This document shows, in pieces, positions 1 through 10,518 of a DNA stretch of 64,000 bases. The notes below the pieces were generated by a model, which saw only the letters and a list, made by a program, of their open reading frames with translations, ran no database searches and had not been told where the DNA came from. The stretch covers positions 175,000,556-175,064,555 of the forward strand of contig CP136067.1 in the NCBI GenBank assembly GCA_032622095.1, read 5' to 3'. The stretch's first letter is position 1. The number at the start of each line of letters is the position of its first letter. Source of the stretch: Siphonodentalium dalli (lineage: Eukaryota; Mollusca; Scaphopoda; Gadilida; Siphonodentaliidae). Position numbers and translations under genes: made by a program.

Positions 1-798
1 CCTAAAAAGATGCATTTGAACATCAAAACAACACGAAATTTTTGAGACGAAAATACTCACTGGTAAGAATATCAAATAGCCAACAGGAGTTATCAACATG
101 TAGCTAATACTCCCATGCAGTGACAACGTGTAGCGGATTTCCTAGTTTCAAACCTAAAACTCCAGAAATTTGAACCTAATATATATAAACAAACCACCCA
201 AAAAGACATCCATTTGCAAGAACTATTTCTGAAAACTATGGAGCACCACTTTACTCTCAATAATACATGTATGCAAAAATGTACAGTCCCAAATACCATG
301 AACAGCGAAATAGCTTTTCATACTTCCTGTTTACCTGCGTCGTGAGTTTCGATTTCGGCTGGAAACAAACAAGATATTCACTTTTCAATTGTAAGCTGTG
401 CGTGTCGATCAAAGAAACGATCGTCAATAACTTTCTGATGCATCTAACACACACGTATATACTATGTTTTATCAATAAATTGATTCCTTACCGGTCAAAC
501 GTTGACAGTTTATTAGCTTGAAGTTGATTTCGCGGGGAGAATTTATCAGGTAGGCGGAAGTGCCGAACAACCGGGTTAGGTGTAACTTCGCCAAATTTCA
601 ATCACGCGGTCGGTATTATAAACCATACACGAAAGATGATATCAACATTAAATAATGACGAGGTGTAGTTTTTCTGCCATATGGTGTAAGTATTTGACAT
701 TAACATTACGTATTATGTGATATTATTACTAAATATCGTACATATATATTCCGAACTATTTCGGCGGAGTGATATGTTTATTGCATAGCTGTTAATGT
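1..798. other. Left flank, no gene seen
   Basis: AT-rich sequence outside the triplicated locus. The longest open frames (fewer than 85 codons) show no domain or motif I recognise, and I see no repeat structure. It ends at a TAATGT that forms the left target-site duplication of the next element. Confidence 0.6.
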
Positions 799-1772
799 TG
801 GGAACGGGACTACCCGCCCCCGAGACAACCCGCCCCTATGCTATTTTGGGGGCGGGTTGTCCCGATAAATGAGGGCGGGTTGTCCCGAAATTGTTAATAG
901 TGATTATGTTCTTTGATGATATATTATTAAAGATTTTGATCAACAAAACATGTGTTTATTCATTAATTATGTCAATACGTGGACTGGGATAAAGAATGAC
1001 ACAATGTTTTGACAACTGAACGGCACTTAAGGTAAGTGAAGACTAATTAAAAGGGGTGCTTTCAAAACAAACATTTGATGCAAAATTGCAAATGGTTCAT
1101 TATCACATTGTGTTATCACAAAACTTAGTGATCGGGATTCATCTCACTGATGTTAACTGGAGGTGAGTATACAAACAGCCTTTGAACGATGTCGACGGAA
1201 CTGGGTATATTAACTCTTGAGTGTGGGACATCTTCATTGGGATTTCTTTCGGCCCTTTCGACAATACCGGGGCCAGCCACCCGAACCACTCACTTTAGTA
1301 CACTATCCAGGCCAGGAAGATTAGGGAGTTCTGGGATGATTACATGTCCGATCCACCGAGGTTAACAACAGCCAGCTTTCTGAAGAAGTGCTCAAACGTC
1401 TACGGAACGGAGAAGAGACCGGCACAGTGCAGCCAAATTTAGTTTTTAATCTTCGTTCATATTCATTCATTCCGTTTTTAATTTTCGTTCCTTAAACTTC
1501 GTAATAAATAAACATATTATCGTTGATGCATTTTTGTGTTCATAAGTTATATTATATTACATGTGTATTTATTGTTGTCCATGTTGTTAAATCAAATAAA
1601 AATCTATAAAAAACAACCCAGTTTCGTTAAACAAACATCTCATAATCCCCTCACACCTCCTAATTAGCCACTGATTACCGCTAATTGATTTTTGGGGGCG
1701 GGTTGTCCGGGGGCGGGTTGTCTCAGAGTGAAAGGGGGCGGGTTGTCTCGGGGGCGGGTAGTCACGGACCCA
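799..1772. mobile_element. Non-autonomous DNA transposon with G/C-rich inverted termini
   Basis: The two ends are inverted copies: TGGGAACGGGACTACCCGCC at the left and its close reverse complement at the right (ending GGGTAGTCACGGACCCA), continuing through a CGAGACAACCCGCCCC block. TAATGT flanks it on both sides (793-798 and 1773-1778), which fits a 6-bp target duplication. The motif GGGCGGGTTGTC recurs eight times, all at the ends: two inverted then two direct at the left (about 808-890), four direct at the right (about 1695-1763). The ~780-bp interior has no full transposase, only a short open remnant. I cannot assign a superfamily. Confidence 0.7.
1299..1442 (+). pseudogene. Possible C-terminal ORF remnant inside the G-rich element
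   Basis: About 47 codons are open between TAG at 1296 and TAG at 1440, in a stretch more GC-rich than the rest of the element. The frame ends in a lysine-, serine- and cysteine-containing tail (...FLKKCSNVYGTEKRPAQC...) and has no ATG at its start. It could be the last part of the protein of an autonomous parent left after internal deletion. This is inference from base composition and position. No family was recognised, and a chance open frame is quite possible. Confidence 0.25.
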
Positions 1773-1778
1773 TAATGT

Positions 1779-2204
1779 TTACGTCGAAATTCCTTCGAGA
1801 TTTTTCGTAAAACTTGATGCCGACTGTAAGTAATCGCTGTCGCGATCGCTTATGAAAACAACACAGTGTTACTCAGTAACCGATTATCCAATTGTGTGAT
1901 GGACCATGTGTTGTCATAACAGCCAGTCCCTTTTATTTTCAACATCGTAAAATAAGCACATTTATCAACACAGGAACGATAACTCCAGCAATGGCTGACA
2001 AATTTCCCCAAATTTCTTTGCTCGTAAAGTTTTTTGAAGTGTGATATTTCGATAATGGGTACGTTTTTCGAAAATCGACGACGCCTTGTCACTAGATGGG
2101 GTCAGGAATTACACGAAGTTACATTCATAGATTATGTACTAAAATTTATGTCAGGATTTTGTCTCAATTTTTTAACATGGAAACCCTATGGGTGAAAAAT
2201 AATA
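1779..2204. other. Left flank between G-rich element and repeat unit A, no gene seen
   Basis: Non-repetitive AT-rich sequence. The only long frame (1850-2092, - strand) begins with GTG, not ATG, and matches nothing I know. Similarity to units B and C starts to be recognisable near 2205 (CACTTTAC...TTAAAGTAAA). Confidence 0.5.
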
Positions 2205-3225
2205 AATTTTCCACTTTACCTCCCTCTTAAAGTAAACGTAAATATAGAATATCTGGGGTTTCCTCACTGGACACGGAAATACAACGAATTAGAAAATTAA
2301 ACGAATGGTAATATAGGATGCTACTTGGCGGGAACACAGATCTCGAGAATGAATACACAATGTACATAACTTTGGTCCAAACAAATGAAGTGATAATTGG
2401 TATATAATAAATACAAGTTATATTAATACATGCACAACATAATAAGGTTTATACTCACCAATATATATATGCAGAAACGTGAAGATTGTATCAGATAACA
2501 ATGAAAATAGCAACAGCAATAAAATAACGATGTGTTCAATTTGGTTTCTCTTTTAGTTCTTCCCTTGTCGATCTCGTCACTTCTTCTCGAGCCGAGAGTT
2601 CCAGTTAACTTTCCGGTACAAACTTATCGCCGCTCCGGCTCCGGTCACTTCCGATTGACTTATCTCCCATTGATCAGAAACCCAATTTCACAACACTATT
2701 CCCCCTTTAAAATAATTAGAGTCCAGCGGAGGGAACAGCGATCCAGATCAAAATTCACAATTGAAATAATCACAAGGTGTGCGGAGAAAATCATTCCACA
2801 ACAAAGAAAAAATACCATGCCTGTTCGGTGTACAATGTTTGCATGAACGAACAAAACATAGTTCTATGATTATACAAGAAAATGATTATAGACAAAAAAT
2901 ACCGTACCAGGTCGGTTTACAAATAATTCGATAAAAGGAATTAATGATTACCAAATATCCACTCTTCAATTAGCTTGAGAATTTCAAATTACGGACTGAC
3001 GTAGGTAACCGACGTAGATAACCTTTGCCCTACATGTATTTCGAATATCTCATGAACATCGAACAATCTGTGTGAAGAGTGGAATGCCAGTATTTTGTTG
3101 ACCCTTTATTTAAAACGAATTAACCAACATATTGAGTGAAATTATTGTGCAGTCACCACTGATACTCAAGTTATAGTTTTAAAATTCACTAATTTACAAG
3201 ATCTAATAAATTTGTTCTAAAAATT

Positions 3226-3533
3226 AGCAATGATCCAGCGATAACCGCGGTTGCTCAAATCGCAGCAATGCAATTCAAATTTGAGAGTAACCTACTTGTT
3301 ATGTGATGCTTTGAATGATGATAACAATAGATTATGTTCACGTTGCAACAATTGAGCAATGAAGCGATAATCATTGTTGCTGAACAGATAAAATTATGTT
3401 TCTTTTTTAGAAATCCAGTTCACGGGACAATCAAACGACAATCGTTGCTCATCAGATATAATTATCTGTTTCTTATTTAGAAATCCGGTTCGCATGACAA
3501 TTAGTGAGCAATCAAGCGATAATCGTGGTTGCT
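3226..3533. repeat. Four copies of an imperfect dyad motif AGCAAT...CGATAATCG...TTGCT
   Basis: Copies lie at 3226-3254, 3355-3381, 3426-3449 and 3507-3533, with a core close to AGCAATnAAGCGATAATCG followed by TnGTTGCT. AGCAA at one end and TTGCT at the other form a dyad around a CGATAATCG centre. The longer context (AGAAATCC...) of copies 3 and 4 is itself tandemly repeated. The same four copies recur in unit B (from 22749) and unit C (from 46809). Confidence 0.55.
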
Positions 3534-4389
3534 CTTCAGAGAAAAGTATACGTCCGTGTCTGTGTGAGCTGTATTTCATAAAATGTTATCTGATTTTTCT
3601 CCTTGAAATCATATTAGCAATATTCTGGCCAATTCACCCGCTACCTCGTCGACAATCGCAGGCAGTGTTTTCTTTTTTTGCTATGCCAAAATAGCACATT
3701 CTGCGGCTCGTCAGACACCACTTCTAGTACATGCCTCGTCCAACTGCATGAAGTCCCTTCTCATTTCCATTGAAATTTGCACAGGTAGTGCTCTGAACAC
3801 GTGAAACCAATGTAATTTAAGTGTTAGGTCGTGTATATGTGATCACATGTGGACCATTTGCTTAACTAGTAAACCCATTCAGGAGACAGTTAATGGATGG
3901 GAACCATTTGATCCACATAAGTCTGTGCTCTCGATCCATGAATGATAGTATATATGTGTAAATAGTATATATGTGTAAATTTCTTGAAAGTTCAAAGCAG
4001 CTCTACTCATAATGATCATAAAATGACCAATCATTCATTGATTTAAATTGTAGTCAACTAACTCATATTATGAATTATTATTCGATATGAAAACAAATTA
4101 TAAAGAACATAGCCATATGAGAAGTATTATTTCACAATAAAGATTTCCTGAAAGCTTATGGATTTATAATAACCCATTCTGAGAATTTACATCAAATTAA
4201 TTATAGATATTACAACACAACACAACACAATGTCTTGTTCTGTTTATGTCTGTTTATTTATGTTCAATGTTTTGTGTTCTACCATTTTTGTCTATTGTTT
4301 TTGTTTAATGTTCTCTGTATATATCCTATATATCATATAATATCACTAATATCACTATCTATATTCTGATATATTCATAGAAAATACAC

Positions 4390-4636
4390 GACTGATTAGA
4401 AACTTAAAAAATCGCCAGTACAATAACTGACGAATAATTATACACCGGTATTGATAATAGTTACTGAATAAGTTAGAATAACTACAAATGAGTCAAATTA
4501 GCTCTTTTTTTCTATGACTGATTAGAAACTTAAAAAATTACCAGTACAATAACTGACGAATAATTATACACCGGTATTGATAATAATTACTGAATAAGTT
4601 AGAATAACTACACATGAGTCAAATTAGCTCCTTCTC
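4390..4636. repeat. 126-bp tandem duplication
   Basis: GACTGATTAGAAACTTAAAA begins at 4390 and again at 4516, and the following ~120 bp match closely. Unit C has the same doublet (47965 and 48091). Unit B has only one copy (from about 23907). Confidence 0.8.
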
Positions 4637-4658
4637 TCTCTCTCTCTCTCTCTCTCTC
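4633..4658. repeat. (TC)n microsatellite
   Basis: Uninterrupted TC dinucleotides. Shorter or equal runs lie at the same place in unit B (24026-24042) and unit C (48211-48234). Confidence 0.9.
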
Positions 4659-5289
4659 CAGAAAGCGAATTATATTGGATATTGGATTATAACTTAATGA
4701 CACAACAGTAAGCCTTATAAAAGGATTCAACCAATAGGAATTGAAGATAACTCATTCTGAGATTTCTACATCAACTTAACAAAAGTTCATAACATTACGT
4801 AATGTCTTGTTCAGCTAATATTGTCTGATGTTATGTATACATCTCATACATCGCATATACTTCATTATATGTTGCATGCTATATATGTATACCCTTAATG
4901 TTTGTCTGATCTGTGCATGTAATACTTGTAACATATGTATGTCTATTTTCCTCTTCATTACTTCATATGCATGTCTATCTTCCCCTTCATTGCTTCATAT
5001 GCATGTCTATCTTCCATTTCATATATACCTGTACGCCTAAGTAAAATAGGAAAACATAACTATGTTTAGCGACAAATACCCACCTCAATATTAACTGATT
5101 TCATACCGATAAGCATTTATTGTTTCAATACTTTACAAACCCTTGGAAAATAAACAAAGCCTTTCTCTCTCGCACCCCAACTTTAATACATATATTTGTG
5201 ACATCCCCCATTTGGCATATCTGAAAGAAAAACAACTCTACATACCTTATATACCCCACCCCACTCACCCACTCACACTGTCCATTAAT

Positions 5290-8200
5290 ATGCCTTTGAA
5301 ATACCCATGCTCCACTTGCAAAAAATCAGTGCGAAATAACCAAGATTCCTTATCAATGGATCCATCTATATTGTTCTAAACTTTCAAAAGCAGACTTCAT
5401 AAAGCTTGTTGATGATGAAAAAACATGGTTTTGTCACCATTGTATTGCATCTATACTACCATTTAATCATATAGAAGAAGAGGCACTGTTTCGGTTGGCA
5501 TTATTTGATATGAAACACGATTATGTTCATTCAAATCATCAAATGTCACCTCAAAAGATCCCTTACTAATGAACCCATTCACCCTGAATGATGACTTTTG
5601 TAAGGAATCACAACTGGATGACGATGACTATAACTTAGACTCAATAAATGCTGAAAACTCCTCCAATTATATCCTTCTTGAAGAATTCAATGACAAACTC
5701 AAACAGTTGAATAAAAATATATCATCTTCAATAATTCATTTCAATATACGTTCTTTAATGAGAAATATAGATAAATTATCTACTTTCCTTCATGCTTGTA
5801 GACATATATTTGATATAATAGGCGTTACTGAAACATGAATCCCCAATTGATCTGACAAAAATGGGGAGTTACAGTTTATATGAAAACCATAGGAATGACA
5901 GAAAGGGGAGTGGGGTTGGAATTTATGCTAACGATAACATTAAAGCTCAAGTTCGAACAGACTTATCTATATTCACGGAAAGCTTTGAAAGCTTATTTAT
6001 TGAAATCCCTGATCATAAAAACAAGAACCAACTAGTAGGTTGTATATATCGATGCCCCAATTCTGATGTCGACACATTTCTTGAAAAACTTGAAACAGTA
6101 CTAACTCAAAAACATAAAGAAAAAAAGGAATGCTTCCTGATGGGTGATTTCAACATAAAAATAAATAATGATAATACCAGTGGAGAGAACTTCTTAAACC
6201 TATTGAAGTCATTTATGTTTCTGCCAACAATAACTAAACCCACCAGAATTACAGAAATCAGTGCAACCCTCATTGACAACATATTCGCCAACTGCCATCT
6301 CTCTTCATTTTACGCAGGTACTTTTGTGGAAGACATAACTGATCACTTGCCCATTTACCTTCTTGTGGATAATGGAGCCAAAAAAAGTAACCAACAAAGA
6401 TGTTTTTATTTACCAAAGAGACTATTCAAATATTCAAAGAAAAACATAAAAAAAATTCATCAACCATATATCAGTGGCTGACTGGAGCACAGTACTTTAT
6501 AACCAGGACTGCAATGAAGCCTATAACATATTTCATGGTTAAATAATGAACACTTATAATCTTAACTTCCCAAAAAGAGGAAGAAAGTCCAAATATCTAA
6601 TAATCAAAATCCATGGATAACAACAGGTATACTGAACTCCATCAGAAGAAGGAATAAACTTTATAAACTATTCATAAAAGACAGAACAAAATATAATACT
6701 GAGCAATACAAGAAGTATAGAAATAAAGTCAATTATTCGAACTTCTAAGCAGCATTTTTATCATAGTAAGTTCCAACAGTATGAAAGTAACATTAATGCT
6801 ACATTGAAACTAATCAAAAACATTCTCAACAAAAAATAGATTAACAGCACCACAACAGAGTTCTTATATGATAATAAATACATCAATGATAAGAAGGACA
6901 CTGCTGCCAAATTTAATGATTTTTTCACGAATATTGGACCAAACCTTGCTGCCAAGATACGATCTTGTGAAAATCCGCCAGACTACCTTAATCAGCCACA
7001 CCCAACTGATGAATTTGAGATCCTTGATTTATTAAAACGTATCAATTCTATAAAAGGCGGCAGGTATTAATGAACTGAAATGTTCTATTCTGAAGACATG
7101 CTCCGAATTTATTATTAAACCCATTACACATATCTGTAATCTCTCCCTATATAATGGCATATTCCCAGACCTCGTGAAGGTAGCTAACGTTATTCCAATC
7201 TACAAATCTAAAGACCCAACAATTTTAAGTAACTACAGGGAACAGGCCAGTATCTGTGCTACCCATTCTTGAAAAACTGAAGTACATGTACACCAGAATG
7301 GATAAATACCTTACAAAATACATTATTCTATATAGTATCCAATATGGCTTCAGAAAAAAATCACTCAACTATTCTTGCTTTAACTGATTTATTAGAAAAA
7401 ATAACTCAAGCTTTAGATAAAAAAGAACACACCATTGGAGTATATTTAGATTTATCCAAGGCATTTGACACTATAAACCACAAAATAATGATTAATAAAC
7501 TCGAACACTATGACTGTCGGTGGTTGCACTGAACTGGTTCCGCAGCTACCTGTCAAATAGAAAGCAATATGTACAATACGAAGGCAACTTTTCCTGCCAA
7601 ACAAATATAACCTGTGGCGTGCCACAGTGATCCATACTTGGCCCTCTTCTCTTCTTATATACATGAATGATCTTCCAATTGTGTGCAAAGAATTAAAAGT
7701 AATACTATTTGCTGATGATACTAATGCCTTTTACTCAGATAAAGACATTATTAAAGGTGGATTTTCTCTTTGTAAACATGTATTATATAGTTACCGGGGT
7801 ATAACATATTAGATCTGAATCGAAGACTCCTGTCCGGAAATGCTTCTATCGATTAATATTAATTTTATTTCGAATATTTTCTGGTCTAAAAAGGTGTGTT
7901 TGTTCAGCTAACGAACAATATTGGTTACTGTTAACAGAGACCAGAAATTATATGTGCAATTTTGTCACAAATAAACGTTAATTATACTCATTATCGCTTA
8001 TATATGTGGAACAAAACAGTACAAACAACCAATCTGTGACATTTGACATTCGTTGCGTAGCCGTAGGAACAGCCCAGTGCTCTATATCGCAATACGGTCT
8101 CATCCGAATGGTCGGTTCTAAAAATAGTAACATAAATGGGCCCGATTTAATATTCGAAATAAAATCAATATTAATTGATAGAAGCTTTTCCGGACATAGG

Positions 8201-9096
8201 TCTTCAGTTCATATCTATTATTTTATACCCACGCAACTATTTAAAATATGTTATTTAAAGAGATAATCCATCTTTAATGCTTATGATGTTGTTAACAAAG
8301 AAATGGAGGCAATGAACAAATGGTTTCTAGCTAACAAATTATTTTTAAATCTTTATAAAGCAAACTATATGCTTTTCACAAATACAGATCTTTGTAAGTC
8401 GTTAAATTTTCTACCGGAGCTCAAAATTAATGATAAACTGGTCCAAAGGGTTAAAAACACTAAATTCCTAGGAATTAATATTGAAGAAACTTTGTCATGC
8501 GATTTACATGAGGATACAATTATCAATAAACTATCTAGAAACCTATGAGTCATGCGTAAGGTTAGTGAGTTTGTACCAAAGGATACGATGAAATCACTTT
8601 ATTCGATACTTATTATCCCATATCTCACCTATTGTAATGCTATTTGGAGTGCAACAACAGTGAAAAATCTTCAAAAACTTGAAAAAATACAACACAAAGC
8701 AATTGCAACACTGTTATATGGAAATAAAAATACCCAGGAAATATGCAAGAAACACAATTTATTGCTGCTTGAAGACATTGGAAATATGCAACTGCTTAAA
8801 ATTTTACATGATTTCCGCCACAAGAAACTCCATAAATCACTGACTTCCCTATTTACAAGCCTACATGTACATGATATCCATAATTACAAAACACGGTCCA
8901 AAGCTAATTCAAATCTATTCTGTGTATTTAAAAGAACGAAAAAAGCAAAAATGCCACACCAACCAGAGCCAGATGCCCGTGGAATGAACTACCAACTGAC
9001 TTCAAACTCAGAATAGAAATTGATAGCAATTACTCAAAATATCTGAAAGAATATTTAATTAACAAGCAACATAAACCAACCTCCCCCACTGAATAG
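5290..9096 (+). pseudogene. Dead PHD-EN-RT non-LTR retrotransposon (LINE), unit A copy
   Basis: Conceptual products in order are a PHD-type zinc finger (from ATG 5290, broken by a ~17-bp deletion near 5349), an endonuclease/exonuclease/phosphatase domain (5720-6400; FNIRSL, GVTET, LMGDFN and DNIFANC segments), a reverse transcriptase (about 6880-8970; [14 protein letters not shown] at 7440, YMNDLP at 7661, FADDTNAF at 7707) and a C-terminal tail that ends at TAG 9094 only after a frame change near 8960. PHD plus apurinic-type endonuclease plus FADD RT is known in the CR1/L2/Jockey group; that placement is inference. Many frameshifts and stops are present, including TGA after GVTET at 5836. 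A TTAA element interrupts it at 7755-8273. It cannot make an enzyme. Confidence 0.85.
7755..8273. mobile_element. 519-bp TTAA-flanked foldback MITE (copy A1, inside the LINE)
   Basis: Bounded by TTAA at 7751-7754 and 8274-8277. Ends are AGGTGGATT..TCTCTTT and its inverted counterpart AAAGAGATAATCCATCT, and inverted similarity extends ~150 bp inward (TGTCCGGAAA...GCTTCTATC, TTTATTTCGAATATT). Unit B has the uninterrupted site GACATTATTAATGCTTATG (32876), proving insertion into TTAA. By eye it differs at only about three positions from the copy at 15136. The 86-codon frame inside is not a gene. A TTAA target is typical of piggyBac-like elements, but the termini do not look like classical piggyBac ends. 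Confidence 0.88.
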
Positions 9097-9230
9097 TACT
9101 CCTCCCTGGTTACCGACATGTACTCTAATAGTAGTACAACACAGAGTTCTGTCACCACAGGGCTATTCAAATTAGGACAAGCTCCTCATTGTTTCTTACT
9201 CTTATTGTATAATTCCTCATACTCTGATTA

Positions 9231-10366
9231 GCCACCGTTCACAAGAGAACACACACCGGAGATCGTCCGTATCCGTGCGATGTGTGTGAGAAATCGTTTG
9301 CGCAGAACCATCAACTCATGAGTCATAAGATAATCCACACCGGCGATCGACCATATCAGTGTGATATCTGTGAGGAGTTATTCTCCCATAAAAGTAACCT
9401 AATGATACACAATGAACTCCACGCAGGCGATCGTCCGTATCATTGCGATGCGTGTGAGAAATCATTCGCCAATAGTAGTAGCCTATTTAGACATAACCGA
9501 AGCCACACAGGCGAACACCCGTATCAGTACGAGCTGTGTGAGAAATCATTTGCCCAGAACTATCACATGATGAGACACAAGAGAATAATCCACTTAGGCG
9601 AGCGTCCGTATCAGTGCGATGTGTGTGAGAAATCGTTCTACCAAAGCAGTAACCTAATGATACATATGAAACTGCACACAGGTGATATGTGTGATATGTG
9701 TGAGAAATCATTTGCCATGAGCAGTAGCTTAATAAGACATAACAGAAGCCACACAGGCGAACGCCCGTATCAATGTGATGTGTGTGGGAAATCGTTTGCC
9801 CAGAGCGATCAACTAATGACACATAAGAGAAGCCACACAGGCGACCGTCCGTATCAGTGCGATGTGTGTGAGAAATCATTTACTACTTCAACTCAAGCCA
9901 CCGTCCATAAGAGAACACACACAGGCGATCGTCCATAACAGTGCGATGTGTGTGAGAAATCGTTCACCTAGAGAAGTAGCCTGATGAGACATAACAGAGG
10001 GCACACCGGCGAACGGCCGTATTAGTGTGATGTGTGTGAGAAATCATTCGTACATGGCAAGAGCCTGATGAGCCACAATAATCTCCACACAGGCGACCGT
10101 CCGTATCAGTGTGATGTGTGTGAGAAACCATTAGGCCTGAGCAGTAGCTTAATGAGACATAGGGAGCTTCATACAACATAGCGTCCGTATCAGCGCGATA
10201 TGTGTGAGGAATACAATCATATAGATAATATGATAACACAAGGATAGCAAGGATATCCACGCAGATGATCGCCCATATCAATGCGATGTGTGGGAGAAAT
10301 AATTTTCCCAAAAGAGTCCCTTGATGGCGATCATTCGTGTCAGTCCGATGTGTGTGAGAAATAACC
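9231..10366 (+). pseudogene. Degenerate C2H2 zinc-finger array, unit A (+ strand)
   Basis: About 11 fingers of the form YxCDVCEKSFxxSSxLxxH with HTGDRP/HTGERP linkers at 84-bp spacing, which would bind nucleic acid in the nucleus. It opens in the middle of a finger (ATVHKRTHTGDRPY) right after a pyrimidine-rich tract ending in AG (9230-9231), so it resembles an internal or last exon rather than a full gene. Defects: finger 4 has Tyr for its first Cys (YQYELC); the finger 5-6 linker is shortened; stops occur at 9936 (CCATAACAG where B and C read CATATC), 9969 and 10021. The tail decays past 10180, and the LTR retrotransposon has inserted at 10367. The 9282-9938 frame is the longest intact piece. 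Confidence 0.8.
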
Positions 10367-10489
10367 TGTGATGAAATTTGTATATAGTTTCTAAGACTTT
10401 CACTTGTATATTACAGGTGTACTCAGAAGTTCTGTTTGGTAATTAATTAAAGACTTTCATCAACAAGAATCGTTATCTACCTCACTACA
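10367..10489 (+). repeat. 5' LTR (123 bp)
   Basis: TGTGATG...CACTACA. Contains a TATA-like TATATT at 10407-10412, the 11-mer CTGTTTGGTAA at 10432-10442 (complement of the presumed primer site) and ATTAAA at 10445-10450, a possible polyadenylation signal. It is identical to the 3' LTR as far as I can compare. Confidence 0.93.
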
Positions 10490-10491
10490 GT

Positions 10492-10502
10492 TTACCAAAC
10501 AG
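10492..10502 (+). other. Presumed primer-binding site, self-complementary to the LTR
   Basis: TTACCAAACAG lies 2 nt after the 5' LTR, where minus-strand priming should start. It lacks the TGG expected for a tRNA 3' CCA end. It is the exact reverse complement of CTGTTTGGTAA at 10432-10442 in the LTR. Yeast Tf1 is known to prime from 11 nt of its own mRNA 5' end, and this layout would allow the same. Confidence 0.6.
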
Positions 10503-10518
10503 TAACTCATTCACCACG

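Larger units (their letters stand above)
2205..5289. other. Unit A leader, non-coding
   Basis: Conserved in all units but without a convincing gene. The 104-codon frame at 2532-2846 starts with GTG and is frameshifted in unit C. The stretch holds a four-copy dyad motif (3226-3533), a doubled 17-mer AGTATATATGTGTAAAT near 3949, a 126-bp tandem duplication (4390), a (TC)n run (4633-4658) and short direct repeats of TTCATATGCATGTCTATCTT near 4960-5010. The last part may be 5' UTR of the following LINE. Confidence 0.5.

Noticed and set aside
1850-2092. 80-codon - frame with an arginine-rich start
   Set aside because: Starts with GTG, no recognised motif, not conserved elsewhere in the window.
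2532-2846. 104-codon + frame, also at 22045-22359 and 46105-46338
   Set aside because: It starts with GTG, not ATG; the nearby ATG frame closes after eight codons; unit C is frameshifted; no domain. Similarity between units is explained by the segmental duplication alone.
8006-8266. 86-codon + frame repeated identically at 15387-15647
   Set aside because: Lies wholly inside the 519-bp TTAA foldback element. Identity reflects recent transposition, not coding constraint.
9487-9879. Long antisense frames opposite the + strand zinc-finger arrays (also 9964-10311, 34593-34928, 51152-51553)
   Set aside because: Open antisense frames are a by-product of the 84-bp finger repeat, reading repeated SHTHxTDTD words. 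No independent gene signal.
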